This document shows positions 43,024 to 51,633 of a stretch of 64,000 nt of DNA, in pieces. Numbering within the stretch: position 1 is the first letter of the stretch; each line of letters begins with the position of its first letter. This stretch comes from Streptomyces sp. Je 1-79 (lineage in GTDB: Bacteria; Actinomycetota; Actinomycetes; Streptomycetales; Streptomycetaceae): positions 191,091 through 255,090 of the forward strand of contig NZ_JAMGSL010000009.1 in assembly GCF_025195125.1 (NCBI RefSeq). The letters run 5' to 3'. The notes below the pieces were generated by a model that was not told the DNA's origin, made no database searches, and saw only the letters and a list, made by a program, of their open reading frames with translations. Made by a program: the position numbers and the translations under genes.

Positions 43024-44101
43024 ACGCGCCGTAGGCGCCGGACGCCAGCGCGAGCCCGGTGAGCACCAGGACCCGGTTGCGGACGCGGAGCCGTACGAGC
43101 GCCGCCGCGGCCGGCAGCAGGAGACCGAACGCGGGCATCATCAGGCGCGGCCGGGAGCCGAAGTACGCGGCGCCGATGAGCGAGACGACCACGACCGCGA
43201 TCGTGTACACGAGCAGGGGCAGGGGCTGCTTCTGGCGCACGCACAGGACGACGAGCCAGGCGAGCAGGGCGAGCGCGGCGCACAGACCGAGCGCGGCGAG
43301 CGGCGGGAGACCCCAGATGAAGCGGGCGAGGGCGACACCGCCGTCGATGGAGTTCCCCCAGGCGGCCTGGACGTCGAAGTAGGCCGTGGCGCTGCCCTCG
43401 CGCACACCGACGTAGACGATGTACGCGAGCCAGCCCAGGGGCGCGAGGAGGACACCGGCCACCATGCGGACGGGCAGCTTCCGTTCGCGTACGACGGTGG
43501 CCAGGGCCGTGATCCCGATGGCGGCGATCAGCGCGGCGGCCGTCGGCCGCGTGAGCCCCGCGAGCGCGCACAGCGCACCGGCGAGGATCCAGCGGTCGCG
43601 CAGGACGGCCAGGACCGACCAGGCGGCGAGGGCGGTGAAGAGCGTCTCGGTGTACGCCATCGACTGGACGAACGCGGTCGGGTACACGCCCCAGAGGACG
43701 GCGAGCACGACACCGGTCGGCCGGCCCGCGACGTAGGAGCCGACGGCGTAGATGCCCCAGGCGGCGGCGAGCGAGGCGGCCCAGGAGACGAGGAGGCCGG
43801 CGGTGGCGGCGTCGACGGGGAGGACGGTGGACAGGGCCCGTTCGAGCGCCGGGAAGAGGGGGAAGAAGGCCAGGTCGGAGTGGACGCTGCCGTTGGGGAG
43901 GGTGGCCTCGTACCCGTAACCGTGCTCGGCGATCCGGACGTACCAGACGGAGTCCCAGCGGCCGGTCAGCCGGTGCAGCCCGTCCTTGCCGGTCGCGACG
44001 GCGGCGAGGGCGAGGACCGCGAGGCCGATGACCCGGGTGGCGGCGTAGCCGCCGAGGGCGACGGCGGGCGAATCGGGCGAACGGGACCGGTCTGGGGACA
44101 T
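42995..44101 (-). CDS. PIG-V-like mannosyltransferase, membrane protein
   Basis: 368 residues with about nine transmembrane helices. RWDSVWYVRIAEHGY and HSDLAFFPLFPALER after the first helix are the conserved GT-C motifs of PIG-V-like polyprenyl-linked sugar transferases, with acidic residues in DSVW. It likely moves a sugar from a polyprenyl phosphate to an external acceptor. The ATG at 44101 is chosen over the open frame's first ATG (44143). Confidence 0.82.
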   Translation of the reverse strand: MSPDRSRSPDSPAVALGGYAATRVIGLAVLALAAVATGKDGLHRLTGRWDSVWYVRIAEHGYGYEATLPNGSVHSDLAFFPLFPALERALSTVLPVDAATAGLLVSWAASLAAAWGIYAVGSYVAGRPTGVVLAVLWGVYPTAFVQSMAYTETLFTALAAWSVLAVLRDRWILAGALCALAGLTRPTAAALIAAIGITALATVVRERKLPVRMVAGVLLAPLGWLAYIVYVGVREGSATAYFDVQAAWGNSIDGGVALARFIWGLPPLAALGLCAALALLAWLVVLCVRQKQPLPLLVYTIAVVVVSLIGAAYFGSRPRLMMPAFGLLLPAAAALVRLRVRNRVLVLTGLALASGAYGAFTLLGSGPP

Positions 44102-44184
44102 GCGCTCGATTATGTCCGGCGCCCGGAACGGCCCCGGGCGCACCCCCGGAGAGGGCTCACGGCTGGGCGCTCAGCCCCCGGCGC

Positions 44185-44550
44185 TCACCCCCCGGGGCGG
44201 ATGCGGCCGAACCTCGCCGCCATGACCGGGCCGAGCTCCTGGACGATGGCGTATCCGGGCTCGTGGGGGTACGGCAGGTCGTTGAGGAACGAGGTGACGA
44301 TCACCTCGTCGATCCCGAGGTCCCCGCGCGCGCTCTGCTCCTCCAGGAAGTCGAGCGTGCGGCGCCAGTCGGCCGCCGCCTGCTCCTCGCCGAGGAAGGA
44401 ACGCACGGTGTTCTGGACGACGTCCCAGAAGAAGACGTGCGGCAGCACGCCGCCCTGGCAGAAGACGTGATTGTCGTAGGCGTCCCGGAACTCGGGAATC
44501 CTCGTCACGAGGTCGCTGACCAGTCGCACGCTGGGGGATGTCGTGTTCAT
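44185..44550 (-). CDS. small conserved hypothetical protein
   Basis: 121 residues. Soluble and acidic, with VTRIPEFRDAYDNHVFCQGG, VLPHVFFWDVVQNTV and a helical C-terminal half ending RFGRIRPGG. The layout is that of small proteins that are common in actinobacteria and of unknown function, possibly immunity-like. The ATG at 44550 begins at the conserved region; a much longer open frame upstream is a shadow. Confidence 0.65.
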   Translation of the reverse strand: MNTTSPSVRLVSDLVTRIPEFRDAYDNHVFCQGGVLPHVFFWDVVQNTVRSFLGEEQAAADWRRTLDFLEEQSARGDLGIDEVIVTSFLNDLPYPHEPGYAIVQELGPVMAARFGRIRPGG

Positions 44551-44671
44551 CGGCAATCCACTTCGGAGCAGTCCCGGCGCCCGTTCCGCCCGTTCCGACC
44601 AGGATGCGGCATGAGGGCGCAAGTTATCCACAGGGGATGCGAACGTTCCCCCGTCCGGGGATGGTTGGGGC

Positions 44672-45607
44672 ATGGAGGAGTTGGTGAAGGTCGCCCGGGG
44701 CGGGGTGCTTCTCACGGTGTGGGCGTACGGGGTGGGGTGGCCGCCGGGCCGGCTCGGGAGGCGGTTGCGGGCGGAGGGATGGCAGCGGATCTGCCGGGGC
44801 GCGTGGGCGGCCCCGGGGAAGGAGGTGGACTGGAAGGTGCGGGCGAGGGCGCTCCAGCTGATACGGCCGGAGTGGGTGTGCAGCCACGGCACGGCGGCGG
44901 CGCTGCACCGGATCGAGGTGCTCGGGGAGGCGGGGGCGGCGGGGACGCGGGAGGTCCTGGACTTCACCGTGCGGCGTCCGCTGTCGTCCCGTACGGCAGA
45001 GGGGGTGCGGGTCCGCTCCACGGAGTTCCTGGCCGACGGGGACTGCGTCACGCGCGGAGGGCTGCGGGCGACGGGGCCCGCGAGGACGGTCGGAGACCTG
45101 ATACGGAGCTGCGGCACGCGCGAGCGGGCCGTCGTGGTCGCGGACTCGGCCCTGTCGCGCCGCACGGTCGGGGGCGTCCGCCGTGAGCCGCTGGTCGACC
45201 ACGGGGAGCTGACGGCGGAGTTGTCCGCGCCCCGGCCCGGCGCGACGCGGGCCCGCCGCTGGCTGCCGCTCGCCGACGCCGCGTCCGGCTCCCCCGCGGA
45301 GACGGTCGCGCGCCTCCATATGCGTGACGCGGGCCTCCGCCCCGAGTCGCAGCCGCTCCTCCACACCCGCGCGGGCCGCGCCCTGCGCCCCGACTTCCTC
45401 TTCCGGATGCAGGGCCTGGCCGTCGAGATCGAGGGCTACGCCTTCCACGGCACCCGCCAGGCCCACGACCGCGACATCCGCCGCTACAACGACCTCGCCG
45501 ACTGCCCGTCCGTCCGCCGGGTCCTGCGCTTCACGGCACGGGGCGTCTTCCACCGCCCGGAAGCCGTCGTCGCGACGGTCCGGGCGGTGCTGGGTCAGTT
45601 GAGCTAG
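44672..45607 (+). CDS. AbiEi-like winged helix plus DUF559/Vsr-like endonuclease fold protein
   Basis: 311 residues. The N-terminal ~60 residues (RLRAEGWQRICRGAWAAPG) resemble the winged helix of AbiEi-type antitoxins. The C-terminal part (about 205-311) has the DUF559 nuclease-like pattern ALRPDFLFRMQGLAVEIEGY followed by HGTRQAHDRDIRRYNDL and RVLRFTARGVF, with acidic and Lys/Arg positions of the PD-(D/E)XK type. These proteins are frequent orphans in actinobacteria with unknown role. It shares its stop codon region CTAG with the convergent OmpA gene. Confidence 0.7.
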   Translation: MEELVKVARGGVLLTVWAYGVGWPPGRLGRRLRAEGWQRICRGAWAAPGKEVDWKVRARALQLIRPEWVCSHGTAAALHRIEVLGEAGAAGTREVLDFTVRRPLSSRTAEGVRVRSTEFLADGDCVTRGGLRATGPARTVGDLIRSCGTRERAVVVADSALSRRTVGGVRREPLVDHGELTAELSAPRPGATRARRWLPLADAASGSPAETVARLHMRDAGLRPESQPLLHTRAGRALRPDFLFRMQGLAVEIEGYAFHGTRQAHDRDIRRYNDLADCPSVRRVLRFTARGVFHRPEAVVATVRAVLGQLS

Positions 45608-46206
45608 GAGGTGGTGCGGGGGAAGGAGATCTCGACGCGGCGGTTCTTGGTGCGGCCTTCCTCGGTGGCGTTGTCGGCGATCGGGTAGTCCTCGCTGTAC
45701 CCGCGGATGTCGAAGGTCTTCCCCGGATCGAGCGTCTTGGCCAGCTCCTGCTGCACGGCGTCGGCCCGCTGCTTGGAGAGCTTGAGCCCGTGCTCGTAGG
45801 TCCCGAGGTTGTCGGTGAAGCCGAAGACGCGGACGCGGCTGGAGTTCTGCTTGTTGATCTCCACGGCGATGGCCGCGATACGGGCGGTGGCGGCGGGGCT
45901 GAGCTTGGCGCTGTCCTTCCCGAAGAGCACCTCGGCCTGAAGGGCGAAGGTCACGTCGACATTGGTGTCCTCCCGCCGCTGTTCCCCGCCCTCCTCCTCG
46001 ACGACCTGCTTGATGTCGAGAACCTTGGGCGCGGCGAGGGTGGCCCCGTCGGGAAGCATGAGCTCGGGCGAGTTCGCGTCGATCGCGGGGGGCGGGGAGG
46101 CGCTGGAGGTGGAGTTGGGAGGGTCGTCGGCGAGAACGGGGGTGGCGGTACCGACGACGAGAAGAAGGGAGGCGGCGGCGAGGATGACGAGGCGGTGGGG
46201 AGTCAT
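45604..46206 (-). CDS. secreted OmpA-family peptidoglycan-binding protein, last gene of the Tad operon
   Basis: 200 residues. A signal peptide with cleavage near VLADDPP and a C-terminal OmpA domain (about 85-200; VRVFGFTDNLGTYEHGLKLS, RGYSEDYPIADN, NRRVEISF) whose Asp and Arg bind diaminopimelate in peptidoglycan. In a monoderm this cannot sit in an outer membrane; it may anchor the pilus machine to the wall. It follows the lipoprotein gene by 11 bases. Confidence 0.88.
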   Translation of the reverse strand: MTPHRLVILAAASLLLVVGTATPVLADDPPNSTSSASPPPAIDANSPELMLPDGATLAAPKVLDIKQVVEEEGGEQRREDTNVDVTFALQAEVLFGKDSAKLSPAATARIAAIAVEINKQNSSRVRVFGFTDNLGTYEHGLKLSKQRADAVQQELAKTLDPGKTFDIRGYSEDYPIADNATEEGRTKNRRVEISFPRTTS

Positions 46207-46217
46207 GGCGGCGTCCG

Positions 46218-46796
46218 TCAGGAGAGTTTGATGGTGCCGGGTTCGAAGGTGGGGAGCTGGAAGGTCACTTCGGTGGTGCTGTCGGCGGGGGCGGGGAACT
46301 GCATGAAGACCTCGGCCGAATCTCCGGCACCGAGGATGGCCAGACCGGTCGTGGTCAAGGGCCTGCCGTCCGTGTCGCGGAGCACGTAGTAGCGCTTCTT
46401 CGCGGCTCCGTCCACCAGGGTCGCGCCCCCGAGGGAGGTGCCGTGCTTCAGCACTTCGGTCTCGTTCCCCCTCAGATCAGGGACGGCTCGCCCCTTGTCC
46501 GAGGCGTTCTTCAGTCGTCCCTTGACAGTGAGGAAGCCGCCGGCGTCGCGCTGGGCCGAGGTGACCGTCAGTTCGAAGCCGTCCTGCCCCTTGAGCACAG
46601 CCAACGTCTCCTCGGGAGCCTCCGACTGAGGCTTCTCGTTGCCTTCGCCGCTCTTCGGAGCCGAAGAAGTCGTGGACGGCTGGCTCTTCGGAGGCTCGTC
46701 GTCACTGCCGCAGCCGGCTACGCCGAGGACCAGGCCGGCCGCGGTGGCGGCCACGACCCACCTCCTGAGGGCCGTCGTTGCGTACCGAACACTCAT
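46218..46796 (-). CDS. lipoprotein in the Tad operon
   Basis: 192 residues. A signal peptide with lipobox (VAGCGS) is followed by a Ser/Thr/Glu-rich linker and a beta-rich domain (LTVTSAQRDAGGFLTVKGRLKN) like DUF4352-type immunoglobulin-like folds. Function unknown; the position suggests a pilus accessory. The ATG at 46796 has AAGGAA upstream. Confidence 0.8.
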   Translation of the reverse strand: MSVRYATTALRRWVVAATAAGLVLGVAGCGSDDEPPKSQPSTTSSAPKSGEGNEKPQSEAPEETLAVLKGQDGFELTVTSAQRDAGGFLTVKGRLKNASDKGRAVPDLRGNETEVLKHGTSLGGATLVDGAAKKRYYVLRDTDGRPLTTTGLAILGAGDSAEVFMQFPAPADSTTEVTFQLPTFEPGTIKLS

Positions 46797-46816
46797 GAAC
46801 GGGATTCCTTCGTTTG

Positions 46817-47485
46817 TCAGTCGGCCAGTCGAACGGTGAAGAGGTCGGCGGCGCTTGGCAGCTCCGGTCGGTCGGGATCGATCGTCCAGGAGACACCGTC
46901 GCATGTAAGGCCCTGAATCGGGACGGGTTCCGTCGGCGTGGGGCGCGGATCCGGCTCAGGGTCCGGTTCGGGTTCATCGGTCGGCTCGGGAGGCTGGGTC
47001 GGCTCGGGAGCCTCAAAGGTGCACAGCGGCTCGATCACAGCCGTCGCCTTCGCCGTCGCGTGCTGGATCTCCGTGCCCGGGATGACGGATTCGCCGACAG
47101 AGTTCAGCGTCCGCACCTCCACGCGGAACCCCAGTTCGCCGGAGGAGAGCGGGTTGCAGCCCTCGCCCGGGACTTCCGCGTGATTCTTGGCCGCGAAGGA
47201 GGCCGCACGCTGGCAGGCGGCGTACTCGTCGTACTGCCTGCCCGAGAGGAAATCGCCCCACTGGGCTGGGTCCAGGATGACGGCCACCCAGCCGTCCCGG
47301 AGCTGATCACGAGCGTCCTGAGCGGCAGCCAGCGCCGCAGCGTCGGCTGCGGTCTGGGCACCGTTCCGGGTCGCAGCGGCCTGTCCGACCGCGAAGTAGG
47401 CGAACGCGAGAAAGAGCAGGCCCGCCATCACCGTGATGTAAATGGGGAACGCCTGCCCTGAATCCTTGTACCTACCGGCCAGCAC
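46817..47485 (-). CDS. TadG-like pilus assembly protein
   Basis: 222 residues. The N-terminal helix SGQAFPIYITVMAGLLFLAF followed by GAQTAADAAALAAAQDARDQL is the Tad-system TadG/TadE-like N-terminus that places a short helix in the membrane and the rest outside. The C-terminus is Pro/Glu-rich (PEPTQPPEPTDEPEPDPEP) with a cysteine-containing tail. The site at the N-terminus reads GQAFPI, without Glu at +5, so it is probably not processed by the prepilin peptidase. Its GTG overlaps the pilin stop codon by one base. Confidence 0.85.
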   Translation of the reverse strand: MLAGRYKDSGQAFPIYITVMAGLLFLAFAYFAVGQAAATRNGAQTAADAAALAAAQDARDQLRDGWVAVILDPAQWGDFLSGRQYDEYAACQRAASFAAKNHAEVPGEGCNPLSSGELGFRVEVRTLNSVGESVIPGTEIQHATAKATAVIEPLCTFEAPEPTQPPEPTDEPEPDPEPDPRPTPTEPVPIQGLTCDGVSWTIDPDRPELPSAADLFTVRLAD

Positions 47486-47700
47486 TAGTCCATGAGTTCG
47501 GCGATCTTGTTCGTGATCGCCGTCTTGATCGAGCTGCCGATATCCGTGCCGGTGATCGCCACAACGATCGCCACCACCACCACGATGATCCCCAGATACT
47601 CGACCGCCGTCTGCCCCCGGTCGTTCGTCGTCCTCGTGCGGGCCCATGCGCCGAAGTGCACCTTCGCCCTCGTCGCAGCCTTCAGCATGAGGTCGCTCAT
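47485..47700 (-). CDS. Flp family type IVb pilin
   Basis: 71 residues. RGQTAVEYLGIIVVVVAIVV is the class III signal: predicted cleavage after G29 with Glu at +5, then a hydrophobic helix and a short C-terminus. The leader of 29 residues is longer than usual. It should be the major fibre subunit. GGAGGGG precedes the ATG at good spacing. The 126-base gap upstream contains dyads and may hold a separate promoter for high expression. Confidence 0.9.
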   Translation of the reverse strand: MSDLMLKAATRAKVHFGAWARTRTTNDRGQTAVEYLGIIVVVVAIVVAITGTDIGSSIKTAITNKIAELMD

Positions 47701-47826
47701 GGTCGTCCCCTCCGGATTCGTACGTCCCCGTGCCGATGCCGAGCTCGGCAGGCGCACGGTACGCCCCCAACCCCTCCTCCCCACAGGGCCCGTAGGCCCA
47801 AACCCGGGCCCACCTCGTGCCGGGGG

Positions 47827-48534
47827 TCACGATGCCGCCCTCGTGCCCAGCCAGGCCGCTATCGCCTCGCTGCGGGACGTCGCCCGGAGTTTCGCGAAGA
47901 TGCGGTTGATGTGGTTCTTGACCGTCTTCTCGCTGATGAAGCACGTGTCGGCGATCTGCCGGTTGTTCAGGCCCGACGCGATCAAGTCCATCACCTCCCC
48001 CTCCCTCACGCTCAACCCGAACCGTGCCACATCTGGTTGCATCTGCGAAGGCGTTCCGTCAAATCGCAATGAAGTCGAGACGATTGGCTTCCCGTAACCG
48101 TGTGCAGTCGCACCCCGATTCCGTACGACCCCGAGCAACGCGTTCGCCGCCGTCGGGGTCAGACGGGCCCGTCCCGCCCGTACGTCGCGGACCGCCGTCA
48201 CCAGTTCCTCCGCCGTGAACTCGCCGTGGACCAGGTAGCCCCCCGCCCCCAGCCGCAGCGCCTCCTGGACCACCTCGCTCTCCCCGCTGTACGTCAGCAT
48301 CAGCACCGGGGCCACCCGTGCCAGGTGCGGCAGGGCCGTCAGGCCGTCCACGACCGGCATGCGGACGTCGAGGAGGACCACGTCCGGGCGGTGGCGGCGG
48401 GTCTCGTCCATCGCCGCGCGGCCGTCGGGGGCCTCCGCCACGACCCGGATGCCCGTGCCGGCCGCGTCGAGCAGGGCGCGCAGGCCCGCCCGTACCACCG
48501 GGTTGTCGTCCGCGACCACCACCGTGAGCGTCAT
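47827..48534 (-). CDS. NarL/LuxR-type response regulator of the Tad operon
   Basis: 235 residues. Receiver domain (about 1-118; phosphoacceptor Asp in VVLLDVRMP) and LuxR HTH (about 170-232; LSVREGEVMDLIASGLNNRQIADT, KTVKNHINRIFAKL). The linker between them (about 140-165) is encoded by a lower-GC patch with unusual codons. It pairs with the histidine kinase whose stop overlaps this start by 4 bases. Confidence 0.92.
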   Translation of the reverse strand: MTLTVVVADDNPVVRAGLRALLDAAGTGIRVVAEAPDGRAAMDETRRHRPDVVLLDVRMPVVDGLTALPHLARVAPVLMLTYSGESEVVQEALRLGAGGYLVHGEFTAEELVTAVRDVRAGRARLTPTAANALLGVVRNRGATAHGYGKPIVSTSLRFDGTPSQMQPDVARFGLSVREGEVMDLIASGLNNRQIADTCFISEKTVKNHINRIFAKLRATSRSEAIAAWLGTRAAS

Positions 48535-49763
48535 CGTGCGGCCACCCCCTCGACCGGGAGCTCCAGGCGGACCTCCGTGCCCTGTGCCACGCCGCCCCGG
48601 CCGATCCGGATCCGCGCCCCGAGCCCCGCCGCCCGCTCCACCATCCCCACCACACCGAAGTGGCCGGTCCTGCGCAGGCCGTCCAGAGTCGTCCCCGGAG
48701 GCAGGCCGCGGCCGTCGTCACACACGCTGATGCGCAGGAGACCCGCGACGACGCCGGCCGAGACGTCCACCCGCGTCGGGCAGGCGTGGCGGCCCGCGTT
48801 CTCCATCGCCTCCGAGGCGATCGTGAGCAACTGCCGTGCCACCGCGTACGGAACGGGAGGTACGGAACCAGGGCCGACGCCCTGGTAGCGGGCCTCGATG
48901 CCCGAACGACGGGTGAAGTCCTCCACCCGCGACGTCAGCTCGCCGGCCAGGTCGACCTCCCCGCCGACGTACGAGGGTCTGCGCAGCTCCCCGAGGAGTT
49001 CGCGCGACTCCGCCGCCGCCCGCCGTGCCGAGCGCGCCACCACCCCCGCCTGCTCGCGCGGGTCCGCCGCCGCCTCCAGGGCGTCCGCCGCGAGCGCCAG
49101 CCCGTGCAGGGTCTTCGCCACCGAGTCGTGCATGTCGCGGGCGAGGCGGGCCCGTTCCTCCTCACCCGCCTGGGCCGCCGCGAGGGCCCGGGTGGCCGCG
49201 CCGAAGCGGAAGAGCAGGTTCCTGAGCGTGACCCCGAGGGCGCCCGTGATCACGCACAGGCCGGGGAGCAGCGTCGGATCGCCCACCCCGGCCGCGTAGA
49301 CCGCCAGCAGGATCAGCGATTCGAGGCAGGCGAAGAACGCGGCTCCCCGCCAGCCGTAGGCGAGGCCCGCCAGCAGCGGGGTGCAGACGCTGACGTACCC
49401 CAGGGTGCTCTGCGGGCCCGCCGTGACCAGGAGCAGCGAGCCGAAGAGGGCGTCCGCAGCGAGGAGCGCGGGGTGGCGCAGGAGCAGCGGGCCGAAGCGC
49501 TCCCAGTCCCGGAACATCACGTACGAACCCATGAAGGTGACAAGGACCGCCGCGCCGACCAGCCATGACGCGAGGCCGGGCGCCGCCCCCAGCAGGGCGC
49601 TCGGGCTCGCCAGGGCGATCATCGCCAGCCGGAAGCCGAAGATCTGGCGGCACACCGCCTGGAGGGCGTTCGCCTCGACGGAGACCGACGCGAGCATCGA
49701 CACGGGCCCGGTCACGGGCGTGGACACCGACACGGGCCCGGTCACGGGCGGGGACACCGGCAC
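48531..49763 (-). CDS. HisKA_3-type sensor histidine kinase of the Tad operon
   Basis: 410 residues. After an N-terminal repeat VTGPVS(V/M) come about six transmembrane helices (about 40-190), a dimerisation helix with the phospho-His in RLARDMHDSVAKTLHG and an ATPase domain (CDDGRGLPPG). It lies 6 bases after tadC and overlaps the regulator gene, so the kinase is encoded within the pilus operon it probably responds to or controls. The GTG at 49763 may be upstream of the true start because the first 20 codons are a 30-base duplication. Confidence 0.9.
   Translation of the reverse strand: MPVSPPVTGPVSVSTPVTGPVSMLASVSVEANALQAVCRQIFGFRLAMIALASPSALLGAAPGLASWLVGAAVLVTFMGSYVMFRDWERFGPLLLRHPALLAADALFGSLLLVTAGPQSTLGYVSVCTPLLAGLAYGWRGAAFFACLESLILLAVYAAGVGDPTLLPGLCVITGALGVTLRNLLFRFGAATRALAAAQAGEEERARLARDMHDSVAKTLHGLALAADALEAAADPREQAGVVARSARRAAAESRELLGELRRPSYVGGEVDLAGELTSRVEDFTRRSGIEARYQGVGPGSVPPVPYAVARQLLTIASEAMENAGRHACPTRVDVSAGVVAGLLRISVCDDGRGLPPGTTLDGLRRTGHFGVVGMVERAAGLGARIRIGRGGVAQGTEVRLELPVEGVAAR
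49699..49758. repeat. 30-bp tandem duplication at the start of the kinase gene
   Basis: Two 30-base units, 49699-49728 and 49729-49758, differ at one position and begin GACACGGGCCCGGTCACGGG. They encode the repeated PVTGPVS at the kinase N-terminus. Confidence 0.9.
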
Positions 49764-49769
49764 GGGCGC

Positions 49770-50657
49770 TCACTCCCCCGTGATCGAGCCGAAGTCCGTC
49801 CCCGTACCCAGGAACAGCCCCGCGCCCAGCAGGATCATCGTCGCCGGGACCATCAGCGTCGTGATCACCATTGTCGCCTTCGGGACCGCCTTCGCCGCCT
49901 TCCGCCGGGTGTTCTGCGCGTCCGTGCGCCGCATGTCGTTGGCGATCTGTATCAGCGTCTCCACGATCGGCGCGCCCAGCTCCTCGCCCTGCTGGAGCGC
50001 CGTGACGAACTGGGCGACCTGCTCGCTGTCGTTGCGCCGGCGCAGTTCGTCGAAGGCCTCCCGCCGGCTCACGCCCATGTCCATCTGGCGCAGCGTGATC
50101 CGGAGTTCGTCCGCCCAGGGCCCCTCGTACTTGTCCGCCACCCGGTCCAGCGCCTGCCGGAAGCCGAGCCCGGCCGACACCACCACCGCGAGGACGTCGA
50201 GGAAGTCCGGCAGCGTCCGCTCGATCTGGTCCTTGCGGATGCGGATCGCCGACCAGATGCCGACCTCGGTCCAGAACGCGCCGAAGGCGAAGAGGAGCAG
50301 CGCGACGAGGAGGTCTCCGTTGGAGAGCATCAGCAGCCCGCCGAGGCCCCCCAGGCAGCCGTAGACCGCGCGCCGGGCTCCGTACCGGTCGACGGTCAGA
50401 CCGCCCGGGTTTCCCGCCAGGTCGATGCGGCGGCGGACGGAGTTGACCCGCTTCGGTCCCATCGCGCGCAGGACGGCGGGTGAGTAGCGCATGCCGATCC
50501 GGTCCACGACGGAGTCGACGGCGCCGGTGCGGGTGGAGCCGACCTCCAGGGCGAGCCGCAGATCGTCGGGGAGCTTGGCGTCGGCCCGGTAGAGGCGGAC
50601 GCCGTAGAAGATCCCGGCCACCGAGAGGCCGGCGGCCAGCGCGAGGAGAAGTTCCAT
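49770..50657 (-). CDS. tadC: TadC-like pilus platform protein
   Basis: 295 residues. A T2SF domain protein (F-type platform): DFLDVLAVVVSAGLGFRQAL, QMDMGVSRREAFDELRRRN and the C-terminal membrane helices. It partners TadB in the inner-membrane base of the assembly machine that TadA powers. Ten bases separate it from tadB. Confidence 0.9.
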   Translation of the reverse strand: MELLLALAAGLSVAGIFYGVRLYRADAKLPDDLRLALEVGSTRTGAVDSVVDRIGMRYSPAVLRAMGPKRVNSVRRRIDLAGNPGGLTVDRYGARRAVYGCLGGLGGLLMLSNGDLLVALLLFAFGAFWTEVGIWSAIRIRKDQIERTLPDFLDVLAVVVSAGLGFRQALDRVADKYEGPWADELRITLRQMDMGVSRREAFDELRRRNDSEQVAQFVTALQQGEELGAPIVETLIQIANDMRRTDAQNTRRKAAKAVPKATMVITTLMVPATMILLGAGLFLGTGTDFGSITGE

Positions 50658-50667
50658 GTCCAGCCCC

Positions 50668-51609
50668 TCACACGTCGATCTTCGAGAAGCGGCGGATGAT
50701 GACGAAGCCGACCACGTACAGCGCGAAGGCGGCGACGACGGCGAACTGGCCGAGGCCCGAGCCGGTCATCCGGTCCAGCGCGCCCGGCTGCATGTTGTCG
50801 ATGAGGAGCAGCGAGCCGATGCCGATGACCGGGACCGCGTACGCCGTCATGCTCACCTGGGACAGCTGCGTACGGACCTCCCTGCGCGTCTCTTTCCGCT
50901 CCTCCAGCGTCTCCGTGAGGTTGCGCAGCGAGGAGACGACGGTGCCGCCCGCCTTGTTGGCGAGGACGAGGGTGGTGACGAGGACGACCAGTTCGCGGGA
51001 GGGCAGGCGTTCGGCGAGCTCGCCCAGCGCGTCGTCGACGGAGGTGCCCACGGCGAGCTGCTGGGCGACCTTCTCCAGCTCGTCGCCGGCCGGTGCCTCC
51101 AGCTCGTCGGCGGCCATGCTGAGCGCCATCCGCAGGGCGAGTCCGGCCTGCGTGGCGTTGGCGAGGATCCGCGACAGCTCGGGCAGCTGGTTGATGAACT
51201 TCTCGATGCGCTTCTGGCGCTGCCAGTTGAGGAAGCCCATGGCCACCCACACGCCGAGGAACCCGCAGATCGGGCCGAAGAACGGGGAGAGCAGGGCCTG
51301 ACCCGCGAACCACAGCACGGCCACGACCGCCGACATCGCGACGACGAACTCGCCGGGCGTCAGGTCGAGCCCGGTGGCGGAGATCCGCAGCTCCAGCTTC
51401 CGGCCGAACGCGGTGCGCCGTACGCGCCGGTCGAGGGAGCGGAAGCGGCGCCTGCGGCGGCCGGTGCCCTCCGGCTCGCCGCTCTGGGTGAGCCGGGCGA
51501 CCAGGGCGGCGCGCTCGGCGGAGCCCCGTGCGTACACGTGGACGCCGAGTACGCCGAGGACGCAGCAGAGCAGGGCGACGCCGGTCACCAGCCAGGTGAG
51601 TGGGTTCAT
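50668..51609 (-). CDS. tadB: TadB-like pilus platform protein
   Basis: 313 residues. N-terminal helix, cytoplasmic Arg-rich segment, two central helices, then a T2SF domain (SRILANATQAGLALRMALSM, DELGEL-type SVDDALGELAERLPS) and C-terminal helices. Follows tadA by 24 bases. Confidence 0.9.
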   Translation of the reverse strand: MNPLTWLVTGVALLCCVLGVLGVHVYARGSAERAALVARLTQSGEPEGTGRRRRRFRSLDRRVRRTAFGRKLELRISATGLDLTPGEFVVAMSAVVAVLWFAGQALLSPFFGPICGFLGVWVAMGFLNWQRQKRIEKFINQLPELSRILANATQAGLALRMALSMAADELEAPAGDELEKVAQQLAVGTSVDDALGELAERLPSRELVVLVTTLVLANKAGGTVVSSLRNLTETLEERKETRREVRTQLSQVSMTAYAVPVIGIGSLLLIDNMQPGALDRMTGSGLGQFAVVAAFALYVVGFVIIRRFSKIDV

Positions 51610-51633
51610 CTCGGCCTCATCTCCGTCCCCCTG

